A program made the translations under genes and the position numbers. From Sedimenticola thiotaurini (GTDB lineage: Bacteria > Pseudomonadota > Gammaproteobacteria > Chromatiales > Chromatiaceae), in NCBI RefSeq assembly GCF_001007875.1, contig NZ_CP011412.1, forward strand, positions 2,418,001 to 2,482,000: a stretch of 64,000 nt of DNA, in the 5' to 3' direction. Numbering within the stretch: the stretch's first letter is position 1; the number at the start of each line of letters is the position of its first letter. The notes under the pieces are model-generated. The model was not told where the DNA came from. It did no database searches and saw nothing but the letters and a program-made list of their open reading frames with translations. Shown here one piece after another: positions 16,958-25,742 of the stretch.

Positions 16958-17431
16958 TTACAGCTGATTACGGGTGGCCAGTTCATAGAGATGGCGCTCG
17001 GCATCCAGCAGGTGTTGTCCCCAGTGATTCTGGTAGCCGCAGCACCAGTCGTCGAAGGCACGTTCCGGTTCCCGCCGATCCTCCAGCAGATGCAGGCCGT
17101 GCTTCAGCTCGCAATAGATATCGGTCAGATCATCGGCCAGACTGCCCGACATGCCCTGTTCATCCGGTGCCACGTCAAACTCCATCCAGTAGGCGTCCCG
17201 ATGCCCGAGCAGACGACGCAGCCGGGCAAACCGCTCGAAACGCTCATCCAGATCCGGTGTAAAGTAAGCGGCACGCTGCGGGGGTGCCCCCAGTGCTGTG
17301 ATCGCTGCGTGCAGTTGCGGCAACAGGGCATACAGTTCCCGCAACCAACCAATATCGGTCTCATCTGCTGACTCGATCAGCAGACAGTAAACTTTGGCCA
17401 ATTGGGAAAGTTCATTCATTCGCTTATCCAT
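16958..17431 (-). CDS. DUF5063-like hypothetical protein
   Basis: The 157-residue, all-helical soluble protein has a conserved acidic/aromatic C-terminal half (DDLTDIYCELKHGLHLLE...AFDDWCCGYQNHWGQHLLDAERHLYEL), which fits the DUF5063 family. No catalytic motif is evident. It has no signal peptide or membrane segment. GGTGA precedes the ATG at 17431. It is divergent from thiD. The function is unknown. Confidence 0.7.
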   Translation of the reverse strand: MDKRMNELSQLAKVYCLLIESADETDIGWLRELYALLPQLHAAITALGAPPQRAAYFTPDLDERFERFARLRRLLGHRDAYWMEFDVAPDEQGMSGSLADDLTDIYCELKHGLHLLEDRREPERAFDDWCCGYQNHWGQHLLDAERHLYELATRNQL

Positions 17432-17621
17432 ATTTTCACCAATAGGGATATTTCAACCGACAGATTCCATTTGGCGACGGGCACCCCTAGCGCTTGATCC
17501 CGGCACCCCAGATCGGCCGGACTAGAGGTATTTGGTGATTGCTGGTTTAATTGTAGTCGATGAAACGACCGTTTCTACACATAACCCCAGCACCCGTCCC
17601 TGAGCCGGGTAGTGACTTGCT

Positions 17622-18416
17622 GTGACCCAGACCACTGCCAAACCTATTGTGCTCAGCATCGCCGGCCATGATCCATCCGGTGGAGCGGGTATTCAGGCCG
17701 ACATTGAAACGTTGGCGGCCCTCGGCTGTCAGGCGGCCACCGCCATCACCTGCCTGACAATCCAGGACAGCCGCAATGTCCATGAATTGATTCCCCAGCC
17801 GGCGGAGCAGATCATCCGACAAGTCGAGGCGGTGCTGGCAGACTACCCCGTCCGGGTGATCAAAATCGGCCTGCTCGGTAGTGCCGGAGTGGCCGGTGCA
17901 ATCGGCCAGCTCTTACTTCGTCACCCGGAGATACCGGTAATACTGGATCCCATTCTGGCGGCCGGTGGCGGTGCCGAACTGGCCAGCGAAAATCTGATGG
18001 AGGGTATGCTCCAGCAGATTGTACCGCGCGCCCTGCTGTTGACACCCAATTCCCAGGAGGTGCGTCGGCTGACGGGCCAACAGCCACTGGACGCCTGCGC
18101 CGCCACGCTGCTGTCCCAGGGCTGCGGTGCGGTACTGATCACCGGCACCCATGAGGCGGCAACCGATGTAACCAACACCCTCTATCGCCCGGACCAGCCA
18201 CCCCACAGTGAGCAGTGGCCCAGACTGGCCAGCTCCTACCATGGCTCCGGCTGCACCCTTGCATCCGCAATCGCCGCGGGACTGGCCCGGGGACTGCCCC
18301 TGGATCAGGCGGTCAGTGCGGCGCAACGGTACACCTGGGAGAGCCTGGCAGCCGGCTGGAAACCGGGACGGGGACAACATATACCGGATCGCCTTCATCA
18401 CAGACAGAGCGAGTAA
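17622..18416 (+). CDS. thiD: hydroxymethylpyrimidine/phosphomethylpyrimidine kinase ThiD
   Basis: ThiD phosphorylates HMP to HMP-P and then HMP-PP, the pyrimidine substrate of ThiE. The ribokinase-fold protein opens PIVLSIAGHDPSGGAGIQADIET and ends with the active-site anion hole YHGSGCTLASAIAAGLA. The length is 264. The start is GTG at 17622, because the conserved strand begins eight residues later and no better codon is in frame. It is seven bases before thiE. No TPP riboswitch was found in the 190 bp upstream. Confidence 0.95.
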   Translation: MTQTTAKPIVLSIAGHDPSGGAGIQADIETLAALGCQAATAITCLTIQDSRNVHELIPQPAEQIIRQVEAVLADYPVRVIKIGLLGSAGVAGAIGQLLLRHPEIPVILDPILAAGGGAELASENLMEGMLQQIVPRALLLTPNSQEVRRLTGQQPLDACAATLLSQGCGAVLITGTHEAATDVTNTLYRPDQPPHSEQWPRLASSYHGSGCTLASAIAAGLARGLPLDQAVSAAQRYTWESLAAGWKPGRGQHIPDRLHHRQSE

Positions 18417-18422
18417 TTACCG

Positions 18423-19073
18423 TTGCCCAAGACAAGAGAGCTGAAGGGGCTTTATGCCATTACCCAGCCCCACCCGGCGGGATTCAATGCCCTGATGAGC
18501 CAGGTGGAGGCGGCCCTGGCGGGAGGGGTCCGGGTGGTTCAATACCGGGACAAACAACCCGGGGAGGCCCGACGCAGATCCGAAAGCGCTGCACTACTGT
18601 CGCTCTGCCATCAACATGACGCCCTGCTGATTATCAATGATGACGCCGGTCTGGCCCGCTCAATCGGTGCCGATGGTGTCCATGTCGGCAAACAGGATGG
18701 GGACACGGTGTCGGTGCGGAACCGGGTCGGCAGCGATGCCATCATCGGTGTCTCCTGCTACAACCGGTTGCCGCTGGCGGTTGCGGCCCAGAAGGCCGGT
18801 GCTGACTATGTGGCCTTCGGACGTTTTTTCCCCTCCCTGACCAAGCCTGAGGCGGTCCAGGCCGACATCAACCTGTTGACCGAAGCGAAACAGAGTCTGC
18901 AGATTCCGGTGGTTGCCATCGGTGGCATAACCCCGGAAAATGGCGCCACACTTATCCGGGCAGGCGCGGATATGCTGGCCGTTATCAATGGCATTTTCGG
19001 AGTGCCTGACATCACCAGCCGCTGCCGCCATTTCTCACAGCTATTCGAAATTTCGGAGAGACCATTCCCATGA
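18423..19073 (+). CDS. thiE: thiamine-phosphate synthase ThiE
   Basis: ThiE joins HMP-PP and thiazole phosphate to thiamine monophosphate. The TIM-barrel protein of 216 residues shows [55 protein letters not shown] and [12 protein letters not shown], the standard ThiE motifs. It starts with TTG at 18423, shortly after thiD. Its stop overlaps the hemL ATG (ATGA), so thiD-thiE-hemL form one coupled operon. Confidence 0.95.
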   Translation: MPKTRELKGLYAITQPHPAGFNALMSQVEAALAGGVRVVQYRDKQPGEARRRSESAALLSLCHQHDALLIINDDAGLARSIGADGVHVGKQDGDTVSVRNRVGSDAIIGVSCYNRLPLAVAAQKAGADYVAFGRFFPSLTKPEAVQADINLLTEAKQSLQIPVVAIGGITPENGATLIRAGADMLAVINGIFGVPDITSRCRHFSQLFEISERPFP

Positions 19074-20353
19074 CCGCTTCACACAACCGCTTTATCCAGG
19101 CCCAGCAACATATTCCAGGCGGAGTGAACTCTCCGGTCAGAGCCTTCAAGGGAGTGGGAGGCGATCCAGTATTTATCGATCACGCCAGCGGCGCCTATAT
19201 CTATGACCCGGATGGCCGGCAATACATCGACTATGTCGGCTCCTGGGGTCCCATGATCCTTGGCCACGCCCACCCGGCGGTACTGGAAGCGGTTTCCGCC
19301 GTGATTAAAAAAGGGCTCTCGTTTGGCGCCCCGACTCAGGTTGAAACCGCCATGGCGGACCGGGTGTGCGAACTGGTCCCCTCAATGGATCTGGTGCGCA
19401 TGGTCAGTTCCGGTACCGAGGCGACCATGAGCGCCATCCGGCTGGCCCGTGGTTATACCGGACGTGACAAGATCGTCAAATTCGAAGGCTGTTACCACGG
19501 CCACTCCGACTCCCTGCTGGTCAAGGCCGGATCCGGCATGCTGACCCTGGGTGAACCCAGTTCACCAGGCGTCCCGGCCGCCCTGGCGCAACACACCATC
19601 ACCCTCACCTACAACGATATCGACCAGGTCCGGTCCACCTTTGCCGAGATCGGTGAGCAGATCGCCTGTATTATCGTTGAACCGGTTGCCGGCAATATGA
19701 ACTGCATACCGCCGCTGCCCGGCTTCCTGGAGTCGCTTCGGGAGGTGTGTGATCAGTCCGGCAGCGTATTGATCTTTGACGAGGTAATGACCGGCTTCCG
19801 GGTCGCCCTGGGCGGTGTCCAGGGACTCTACGGCATCACTCCGGACCTGACCACCCTGGGCAAAGTGATCGGTGGTGGCATGCCGGTGGGTGCGTTTGGC
19901 GGCAAACGGGAAATCATGGAGAAGATCTCCCCCCTGGGCCCGGTTTATCAGGCCGGCACCCTGTCCGGCAATCCGGTCGCCATGACCGCCGGCCTGAAGA
20001 CCCTGGAACTGATCGCCCAACCCGGCTTCCACGACCGACTCACCGAACGCACGAGTGAACTGCTGACCGGTATCCGGGATGCGGCCAAGGCTGCCGGTGT
20101 TGCACTCAGCACCAACCAAGTGGGGGGCATGTTCGGACTGTTCTTTACCGAAGTGGACCAGGTGACCAATTTCGCCCAATCCATGGCCTGCAACCAGGAT
20201 CAGTTCAAGGCGTTCTTCCACGCCATGCTGGAACAGGGCGTTTATCTCGCGCCTTCAGCGTTCGAGGCGGGCTTTGTCTCCGCGGCCCATACTCACGAGG
20301 ACATCGAGGCCACCATCAAGGCAGCGTCAGTGGCATTCAAGAAGATTGCCTGA
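19070..20353 (+). CDS. hemL: glutamate-1-semialdehyde 2,1-aminomutase HemL
   Basis: HemL is the PLP enzyme that turns glutamate-1-semialdehyde into 5-aminolevulinate, the committed precursor of heme in C5-pathway bacteria. The 427 residues carry [22 protein letters not shown] N-terminal sequence, [10 protein letters not shown], the [11 protein letters not shown] aspartate that holds the pyridine nitrogen, and the PLP lysine in [15 protein letters not shown]. The gene overlaps thiE by four bases. The linkage thiD-thiE-hemL is conserved in Pseudomonas and relatives. Confidence 0.97.
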   Translation: MTASHNRFIQAQQHIPGGVNSPVRAFKGVGGDPVFIDHASGAYIYDPDGRQYIDYVGSWGPMILGHAHPAVLEAVSAVIKKGLSFGAPTQVETAMADRVCELVPSMDLVRMVSSGTEATMSAIRLARGYTGRDKIVKFEGCYHGHSDSLLVKAGSGMLTLGEPSSPGVPAALAQHTITLTYNDIDQVRSTFAEIGEQIACIIVEPVAGNMNCIPPLPGFLESLREVCDQSGSVLIFDEVMTGFRVALGGVQGLYGITPDLTTLGKVIGGGMPVGAFGGKREIMEKISPLGPVYQAGTLSGNPVAMTAGLKTLELIAQPGFHDRLTERTSELLTGIRDAAKAAGVALSTNQVGGMFGLFFTEVDQVTNFAQSMACNQDQFKAFFHAMLEQGVYLAPSAFEAGFVSAAHTHEDIEATIKAASVAFKKIA

Positions 20354-20474
20354 GCAATCCGATGTTTTAACCGGTCTGTCTGCCGGCCCGGACCGGGCAA
20401 TTTGACCGGGTTGCAACACCACACCCGGCTGCGGTGGATCACTGTAGTTTCGGCGTGATTAAGGGAAGGAAACA

Positions 20475-20512
20475 CCTGCGTACCTGTCAGCGTGGCTGAA
20501 CAGGTACGCAGG
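20475..20512. terminator. hairpin between hemL and the PCuAC gene
   Basis: A 12-bp perfect stem CCTGCGTACCTG/CAGGTACGCAGG (20475-20486 with 20501-20512) is extended by an inner CAGC/GCTG stem. It lies between two convergent genes. T-tracts are poor on both sides, so termination is likely but not certain. Confidence 0.6.
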
Positions 20513-20530
20513 GTCAGGCAGGAACGGCGT

Positions 20531-21022
20531 TCAGTGCATATCGTGTTTCATGCCATCCATCTTCATGTTGTCCATCTGCATTTGCAGTTTTACCACCGGC
20601 ACCTTGATCGGCAGTTTACTGCCGTCATCGAACACCAGTGACATATCGATCTGTTCACCCGGCACCAGCTTCTCCTGTAAACCGATCATCATCACATGGA
20701 GTCCACCGGGTTGCAGCTTGACGCTCTCACCCGCCGGCAGATCGATCTTCTCGACCTGACGCATCCGCATCATGCCGTCAGACATGGTATGGGTATGCAA
20801 CTCCACCACCTTAGCAGCCGGGCTCTCCGCGCCCTTCAGCACAATCGGGTTGGCAGAGCCGTTGGTCAGGGTCATGAAACTGGCGCTGTTTGGCTGTCCG
20901 GGGGGAACTGCGCGCACATAGGCATCGGCTACCGAGACCTGGTCAGCCGCACCGGCAAACAACGAGCCAGAAAAAATGCACAGGGCTGACAATAACATGG
21001 CTGAGCTGGCGGTTTTACGCAT
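20531..21022 (-). CDS. periplasmic copper chaperone PCuAC
   Basis: PCuAC binds Cu(I) in the periplasm and delivers it, with SCO, to CuA centres of cytochrome oxidase or nitrous oxide reductase. A signal peptide (RKTASSAMLLSALCIFSGSLFAGA) precedes the PCuAC domain, whose Cu ligands are the H of VELHTHTM, downstream methionines and GGLHVMM. The tail is Met/His-rich (MQMDNMKMDGMKHDMH), suggesting an extra Cu site. The ATG at 21022 follows AAGAGGAG. The frame extends far upstream but that part overlaps the SCO gene and has no signal. It is the third gene of the FNR-box operon and sits next to the nos cluster, so NosZ maturation is the likely job. Confidence 0.92.
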   Translation of the reverse strand: MRKTASSAMLLSALCIFSGSLFAGAADQVSVADAYVRAVPPGQPNSASFMTLTNGSANPIVLKGAESPAAKVVELHTHTMSDGMMRMRQVEKIDLPAGESVKLQPGGLHVMMIGLQEKLVPGEQIDMSLVFDDGSKLPIKVPVVKLQMQMDNMKMDGMKHDMH

Positions 21023-21044
21023 AGAATTTCTCCTCTTGAAAAGA

Positions 21045-21656
21045 TCAATTATTATTGAGTGCTGCTCTGATTGCAGCCAGAATTTCGCTCGGTTGGGTAC
21101 CATGGCGAATTGTTCTGAAAAGCCGGCCCTGTCGATCCACCAGATAGAGATCGGCTGAATGATCGACCACATAATCGGTTGCCGAAGTCTGCTCCACATG
21201 TCGATAAGCGGCGCCATACATGGCAGCGATCCGTTTCAACTGCTCATGACCACCCGTGATACCCAGTATACTGGGGTGGAAGTATTCACCATAACTCTTC
21301 AGGTGATCGAGGGAATCCCGCTCCGGATCCACACTGATGAACAGTGGCTGTACCTGTTTGAGTTCCTCCGGGCTGAGCTGCTCCAGCGCCATACTCAAAA
21401 ATCCCAGGCTGGTAGGGCAGACATCCGGACACCAGGTATAGCCGAAGTAGATCACCAGAACCTGACCGCGCAGATAGCGGGTATCGATCTCCCCACGATA
21501 GGAATTCAGGGAGAAATCCCCACCCTTGGGCGCCTCGGCAATTCCCGGAGCAACCTTAATCGGCATCCCATGCTGATCCGCTGGCTGCCACAGCAACACG
21601 CCGATCAGCGCGCCTAACAGCAGGACAATCAGCCCACCCAACAAGCCCTTCTTCAC
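21045..21656 (-). CDS. SCO1/SenC/PrrC family copper chaperone
   Basis: A single N-terminal membrane anchor (GLLGGLIVLLLGALIGVLLW) holds a thioredoxin-fold domain in the periplasm. The Cu ligands are the CxxxC of YTWCPDVCPTS and the histidine of VVDHSADLYLVD. SCO proteins load or reduce the CuA site of oxidases and, in some denitrifiers, of NosZ. The start is GTG at 21656 with GGGAGGT upstream; it overlaps the TGA of the preceding gene (GTGA). Confidence 0.93.
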   Translation of the reverse strand: MKKGLLGGLIVLLLGALIGVLLWQPADQHGMPIKVAPGIAEAPKGGDFSLNSYRGEIDTRYLRGQVLVIYFGYTWCPDVCPTSLGFLSMALEQLSPEELKQVQPLFISVDPERDSLDHLKSYGEYFHPSILGITGGHEQLKRIAAMYGAAYRHVEQTSATDYVVDHSADLYLVDRQGRLFRTIRHGTQPSEILAAIRAALNNN

Positions 21657-22153
21657 TGACTACCTCCCGGTAATGCTACCCCGTCCTTAACCGTGATAAA
21701 GCGAAACGGCGCAACCAGGAGACCGCGAGGGGTGGTGATCAGCACTCGGGCTTCCCACTCCATCGCCACCCGAACACAGACCGGCAACATACCGGTACCC
21801 GAATACACACCATCACCTACTGAATTGAGCTTGGGGCGGTTGAACCCCATGTTCATGTCAATACCGACAAAATCCACCTCGACCTTACTCGCCTCCACAT
21901 CCGCCAGGCGCACTTCCAGGTCAAGCGGTTTAACCAGGGGAATTCCGGGGGTTTTGATGGCGAAGCTGACGCTTCCACCCCCCGGCAACTGGGACAGGCA
22001 AGGGCCGGCACGCAGATCACAATCACTATCCAGTGCCGCGGTGCCCTGCACTTCGGGGTTCAGAACCGGCATCACCTTGAAAGTAGCCACGCTGGCGAGT
22101 GCCACGAATAGCAGTCCGGCGATTCCCCAGTAAAAAATTGTCGATTTCGCCAC
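21653..22153 (-). CDS. membrane-anchored YtkA/FixH-like protein
   Basis: A single N-terminal transmembrane helix (IFYWGIAGLLFVALASVATF) is followed by a periplasmic immunoglobulin-like domain (FAIKTPGIPLVKPLDLEVRLADVEASKVEVDFVGIDMNMGFNRPKL...), which resembles YtkA/FixH domains. DMNMGFNRP is the region where such proteins carry Met/His metal ligands. The start is GTG at 22153, placed by AGGTG just upstream and by the helix; the frame is open further upstream through the promoter. It is the first gene of a coupled operon with SCO and PCuAC, so it is probably a third copper-handling component. The family assignment is tentative. Confidence 0.65.
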   Translation of the reverse strand: MAKSTIFYWGIAGLLFVALASVATFKVMPVLNPEVQGTAALDSDCDLRAGPCLSQLPGGGSVSFAIKTPGIPLVKPLDLEVRLADVEASKVEVDFVGIDMNMGFNRPKLNSVGDGVYSGTGMLPVCVRVAMEWEARVLITTPRGLLVAPFRFITVKDGVALPGGSQ

Positions 22154-22210
22154 GAAACACCTCAAATGCGAACAGGGCGCAATGCTAGAGCAGATTAGAC
22201 CAACTCGAAA

Positions 22211-22224
22211 TTGATAGCTATCAA
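22211..22224. promoter_or_regulatory. perfect FNR/DNR-type box upstream of the copper-chaperone operon
   Basis: TTGATAGCTATCAA matches TTGAT-N4-ATCAA at all ten defined bases and sits in a 16-bp palindrome. It lies 57 bases before the GTG at 22153. A TAGCAT hexamer on the minus strand lies 23 bases after the box, close to class II FNR geometry. FNR, ANR, DNR and NnrR share this motif, so the regulator cannot be named. Confidence 0.8.
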
Positions 22225-22270
22225 TAGAGTTGCGCACACCCCACCATGCCCCCTGTGTAAGCGGCATAAT

Positions 22271-22306
22271 TGCGTCATATCACGCAGCAGCGCGTGATAT
22301 GACGCA
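22271..22306. repeat. 15-bp perfect inverted repeat after nosY
   Basis: TGCGTCATATCACGC (22271-22285) and its exact complement (22292-22306) flank a 6-base loop. It lies 47 bp after the nosY stop. No T-tract follows in either direction. It may be a weak terminator or mRNA 3'-end stabiliser for the nos operon, or a protein site. Confidence 0.6.
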
Positions 22307-22352
22307 GAATAATCCTGTCAGCATGGAGAGGCCAGTGGACCGGACCCGTGAA

Positions 22353-23180
22353 TCAGGGCAAATCACTGCGCCTGAAATGGAGAAAGCCGAGCGTGGCACA
22401 AACCGTACCCACCAGTACCGGATAAAGCAGGGCGTAAACGATATAACCGACCTGCCCAAACAGATCCAGGATCACATAGGCGGACGGTCCCAGCAGCACC
22501 AGTTGTGGATCGAACAGCATCATGGTGGCGGTTCGGAATACCTGCATCGGATTGACCAGTGCAATGGCAACCGCCGTCTCTGCCGGCAACTGCTCCTGGA
22601 TCAGAATGCCCAGCAGTATCAGATCGAGAAACAGCAACAGGGTCAACCAGACCACGAATGCCGCGCCCTGTGCCACATCCGAACTGCGGGCCAGGGTGGA
22701 GATCAGCATGCTGATACCCAGAAAGCACCAGGCCAGGGCCATCAACAATCCGGTGTAATAGATGAACAGGTCCCAGGGGACATTCACCTGCTTAATGGTG
22801 CCCCAGATTATCGCCCCCACCATGGCCAGCAGCACCGGCAGGAACACCACCAGAAAACGACCGAAGATCTTGCCCCAGAACCAGGAGGAGAGACTGATGG
22901 GCAGTGACAACAGATATTCGAATACCCCCGCTTCCCGATCCCCGGCAACTGATCGAACGGTGGTAATCAGAACAAACACCGGCAGGATCGCCATGGATAT
23001 CTGAATATAGGTCAGGAGCAAACGGGACAGCCCGGTGAAACCCATAATCCGTGATTCGGCCAGACCGTAGGCAAACAACACCACCACCAGTCCGCCAAAC
23101 ACCAGGGTATAGACCATGAACCAGCGTGCCCGGAGGGATTCCACAATGTCAGCGAAGGCGGTCAACCAAAGGTGTTTCAT
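22353..23180 (-). CDS. nosY: ABC transporter permease NosY
   Basis: NosY is the membrane part of the NosDFY ABC system needed for assembling the CuZ centre of NosZ. The 275 residues have six hydrophobic segments. The cytoplasmic region VRSVAGDREAGVFEYLLSLPISLSSWFWGKIFGR is the conserved ABC-2 permease segment that couples to NosF. The length matches NosY. It is the last gene of the minus-strand nos run, 70 bp after nosL. Confidence 0.92.
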   Translation of the reverse strand: MKHLWLTAFADIVESLRARWFMVYTLVFGGLVVVLFAYGLAESRIMGFTGLSRLLLTYIQISMAILPVFVLITTVRSVAGDREAGVFEYLLSLPISLSSWFWGKIFGRFLVVFLPVLLAMVGAIIWGTIKQVNVPWDLFIYYTGLLMALAWCFLGISMLISTLARSSDVAQGAAFVVWLTLLLFLDLILLGILIQEQLPAETAVAIALVNPMQVFRTATMMLFDPQLVLLGPSAYVILDLFGQVGYIVYALLYPVLVGTVCATLGFLHFRRSDLP

Positions 23181-23250
23181 GCGCCAACTCCCCCGGTGAC
23201 GTCCTGACCATCGGCCTCAGGCCGTGAAAATTGTAAAGCTTGCCGATTAT

Positions 23251-23805
23251 TCATTGTTGGGTCTCACCCGAATTATGATTATGGAAATCAACACGATCCG
23301 ACTGACGATCGCTCTGCCGCTCCTGGAGACGCTTCAACAGGTCCAGCCCGTGCAGATTAAAGCGCTTCTCGACAACGAAAATATGCTCCTTCGCCTGCTC
23401 ATAATTGAGACTGCCTTCAGCGGCCTCCTGCTGAGCACCCAGGCCATACTCCATTGGCGTTAAATCACCCTTGATATAGAACGCCTCCCTGGCATTCAAC
23501 CAGCCGCCTCCATGGCGGTCTGTCACCCAGATCTGGGTTTTGGGGTCATCCTTCCAGGGCTTGTCCTCCAGCCAGATCACCGCACAGCCGATATCGTCAA
23601 ACTTCATCACCTTGGAGCGTTTCTTGTTCGCAGGATAATAACGGATCTGGGCTGAATGGTTTCGATCACTCAGCACCATCCGACACCGCTCACAGGTCTC
23701 CCGGTCCCACTTGACATCGTCCGGACCGGTACCCGGATCTACACTGCAACCAGTCAGCAACGACAGCGCCAGCCCGAACAGGAGCCAGCCAAGACGTTTA
23801 GTCAT
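23251..23805 (-). CDS. nosL: copper-binding lipoprotein NosL
   Basis: A lipobox (ALSLLTGC) makes it an outer- or inner-leaflet periplasmic lipoprotein. The NosL domain has the Cu(I)-binding CERCRM motif and the conserved KVMKFDDIGC. NosL supplies copper to NosD/NosZ during CuZ assembly. The 184-residue length is normal. The start ATG overlaps the nosF stop by eight bases. The C-terminus is a long charged, His-containing tail. Confidence 0.93.
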   Translation of the reverse strand: MTKRLGWLLFGLALSLLTGCSVDPGTGPDDVKWDRETCERCRMVLSDRNHSAQIRYYPANKKRSKVMKFDDIGCAVIWLEDKPWKDDPKTQIWVTDRHGGGWLNAREAFYIKGDLTPMEYGLGAQQEAAEGSLNYEQAKEHIFVVEKRFNLHGLDLLKRLQERQSDRQSDRVDFHNHNSGETQQ

Positions 23806-24685
23806 TCAGCACCGCCTCGTGGTCTTGCCGGGCCTCCGCCTCGCGCATATCGATCCCCGCCAGCAGCGCCGCGTAGCGGGACAGCACGCCGAGGAAGCGC
23901 AACCGGTCCGGTCCGGCGACAAAGCCATTCCACTCCCGGCCATCGTCCGAACCGGTGAAACCCCACTCCTGAATCGCCTTGGCAAACGGCGCCTCCGGAC
24001 GGATCAGCCGCACCCGGCAACTGAGCCGACTGGAGAGTTCCACCAGATCGGCGACCCGATCATCCAGCACCACCTGTCCCTGATCCAGTTCAATTACCCG
24101 GTTCACCAGGGTCGCCACCTCATCCAGCCGATGGCTGGATATGATCATGGCCGCCTCATCCTTCTTCTCCGCAAGCAGACCAAAAAAGATGTGACGCGCC
24201 TCCGGGTCCAGATTCGCCGCCGGTTCATCCATCACCAACAGTTCACTATCCCGCCCCAGGGCGATGGCAATCAACAGTTTCTGCTTCTGTCCGCCGGAGA
24301 GTTTGACAAACGGCTGGTATTTGAACTGATCCGTATCCAGCCCCAGGCGAACCGCCACATCGGCCATACGTTGCGGATGGGAGTCACAAACACTGGCGGC
24401 AAAACGAATCAACTGTCCCACCGGCATTTTCAGCGGCGGGGGCAACTGGGGTACGAAGCCGACCTTGGAGAGCACCGCACGGCGATTTTCCCGTGGCGTC
24501 AGGGAATCAACCATCACCGAGCCTTCGCAGGTATACTCGCCCAGCAGACAGCGGATCAGGGTAGTTTTACCCGCCCCATTGGAACCGACCAGGGCAACCC
24601 GATGGCCACGCTCAATAGTCAGATTAACGCCCTTCAGTACTTCATTACGGCGGAATTTTTTTACAACGTTCTGAAACTCAATCAT
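23798..24685 (-). CDS. nosF: ABC transporter ATPase NosF
   Basis: The cytoplasmic ATPase of NosDFY. Walker A is GSNGAGKTT, the signature is LSGGQKQKL, Walker B is LLVMDEPAANLDPEA and the H-loop is IISSHRLDEV. The 295 residues include a C-terminal accessory domain of about 80 residues after the ATPase core, as in other NosF proteins. It overlaps nosL by eight bases and begins 85 bp after nosH. Confidence 0.94.
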   Translation of the reverse strand: MIEFQNVVKKFRRNEVLKGVNLTIERGHRVALVGSNGAGKTTLIRCLLGEYTCEGSVMVDSLTPRENRRAVLSKVGFVPQLPPPLKMPVGQLIRFAASVCDSHPQRMADVAVRLGLDTDQFKYQPFVKLSGGQKQKLLIAIALGRDSELLVMDEPAANLDPEARHIFFGLLAEKKDEAAMIISSHRLDEVATLVNRVIELDQGQVVLDDRVADLVELSSRLSCRVRLIRPEAPFAKAIQEWGFTGSDDGREWNGFVAGPDRLRFLGVLSRYAALLAGIDMREAEARQDHEAVLND

Positions 24686-24770
24686 TCATGAACCTGATAT
24701 CTGAATCCAATGCCACCGAGGCACAAAAACCGCATCTGGCGTCAACCGGCAACGGCCAGCATATACCCCT

Positions 24771-25742
24771 TTATAGATGTTTTCCGAGGCCCTTGATATC
24801 GAAACGAAGCGAATTGGTTGGGCAGACGTCCACACACATGCCACAACGGGTACAGTCAGCACTCACATCGACTTCGGTATGGACAGCTTTGCCTTTTACC
24901 GTCATATCAAGCACATGTGGAACCAGGCAAACCTTTCGACAGTCCCCCTCGTGATGACAATCCTTCAGCACGAATTTAACCCGCACTGGCGATAACGTCC
25001 CGACCACACCATAGGTGATGCCGATCGGACAGACGTAACGGCACCAGGCGCGCCGGGAGTAAAACACTTCAAACAGCAACACCAGCCCCACCCAGATCAG
25101 GGCCATCCCCGGTCCATAGATCAGTGCCCGGCTCACGATACCTGTAACTGATATGGTTTCGAATACCGTATAGCCGGTCACCAGGGCCAGCAGCGCAAAT
25201 ATGACGTAGAACAGCGAACGCACTTTGCGGTTAAACGAGTGATCCTTGACCCATCCTTTACCGGCAAGATAGAGGTGCAGCTTTTCTGCCCACTCGGACA
25301 ACAGATGGTAAGGACAGACCCAGGAGCAGAAAGTACGTCCACCGAGCAACAACCACAGCACGAAGACCGTGGCGGTACCGATTACCAGGTTCAACACCAT
25401 ATGTTTGAACGCCAGGGTGACCTGCAGGGCCGAGTTCAGGTCCGCCATATGGAAACCCATGAATCTCGACGCTGTCAGTGCACCTTCCAGTAACTGGATG
25501 TCAAAGTAGTAGGAGACCACAAACAGCAGATTCACCACCAACAGCGTGGCCCAGCGCCGGTTACGCCACTTTTTTGAATCCGCAGTATGGGCCTCGCGGG
25601 CCACCTCGAAGGAGTATTTGTCAAACGGGTTCTGCTTTTTGTACAGATGCACCGCCTTCGCTTCCGGCGAAATGTCCGATTTGTCCGGACGCCGGGGTTC
25701 ACTGCCAAACAGTTGGCGAAATGATTCGATGATATAACTCAT
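24771..25742 (-). CDS. nosH: NosH/NapH-type quinol-dehydrogenase membrane Fe-S protein
   Basis: NosH is the membrane half of a NapGH-like menaquinol dehydrogenase that feeds electrons to cytochrome c and NosZ in clade II systems. About five transmembrane helices lie between residues 65 and 245. Two cytoplasmic CxxxCP motifs are present (TFCSWVCPYHL and AWCRYVCPIGI). The C-terminus has CHHEGDCRKVC and a ferredoxin motif CTRCGMCVDVCP. The 323 residues exceed NapH by a charged N-terminal extension of about 65 residues. It overlaps nosG by four bases. Confidence 0.9.
   Translation of the reverse strand: MSYIIESFRQLFGSEPRRPDKSDISPEAKAVHLYKKQNPFDKYSFEVAREAHTADSKKWRNRRWATLLVVNLLFVVSYYFDIQLLEGALTASRFMGFHMADLNSALQVTLAFKHMVLNLVIGTATVFVLWLLLGGRTFCSWVCPYHLLSEWAEKLHLYLAGKGWVKDHSFNRKVRSLFYVIFALLALVTGYTVFETISVTGIVSRALIYGPGMALIWVGLVLLFEVFYSRRAWCRYVCPIGITYGVVGTLSPVRVKFVLKDCHHEGDCRKVCLVPHVLDMTVKGKAVHTEVDVSADCTRCGMCVDVCPTNSLRFDIKGLGKHL

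Noticed and set aside
17432-17621. TPP riboswitch or rubredoxin gene before thiD
   Set aside because: No thi-box core and no CxxCG pairs were found in either strand.
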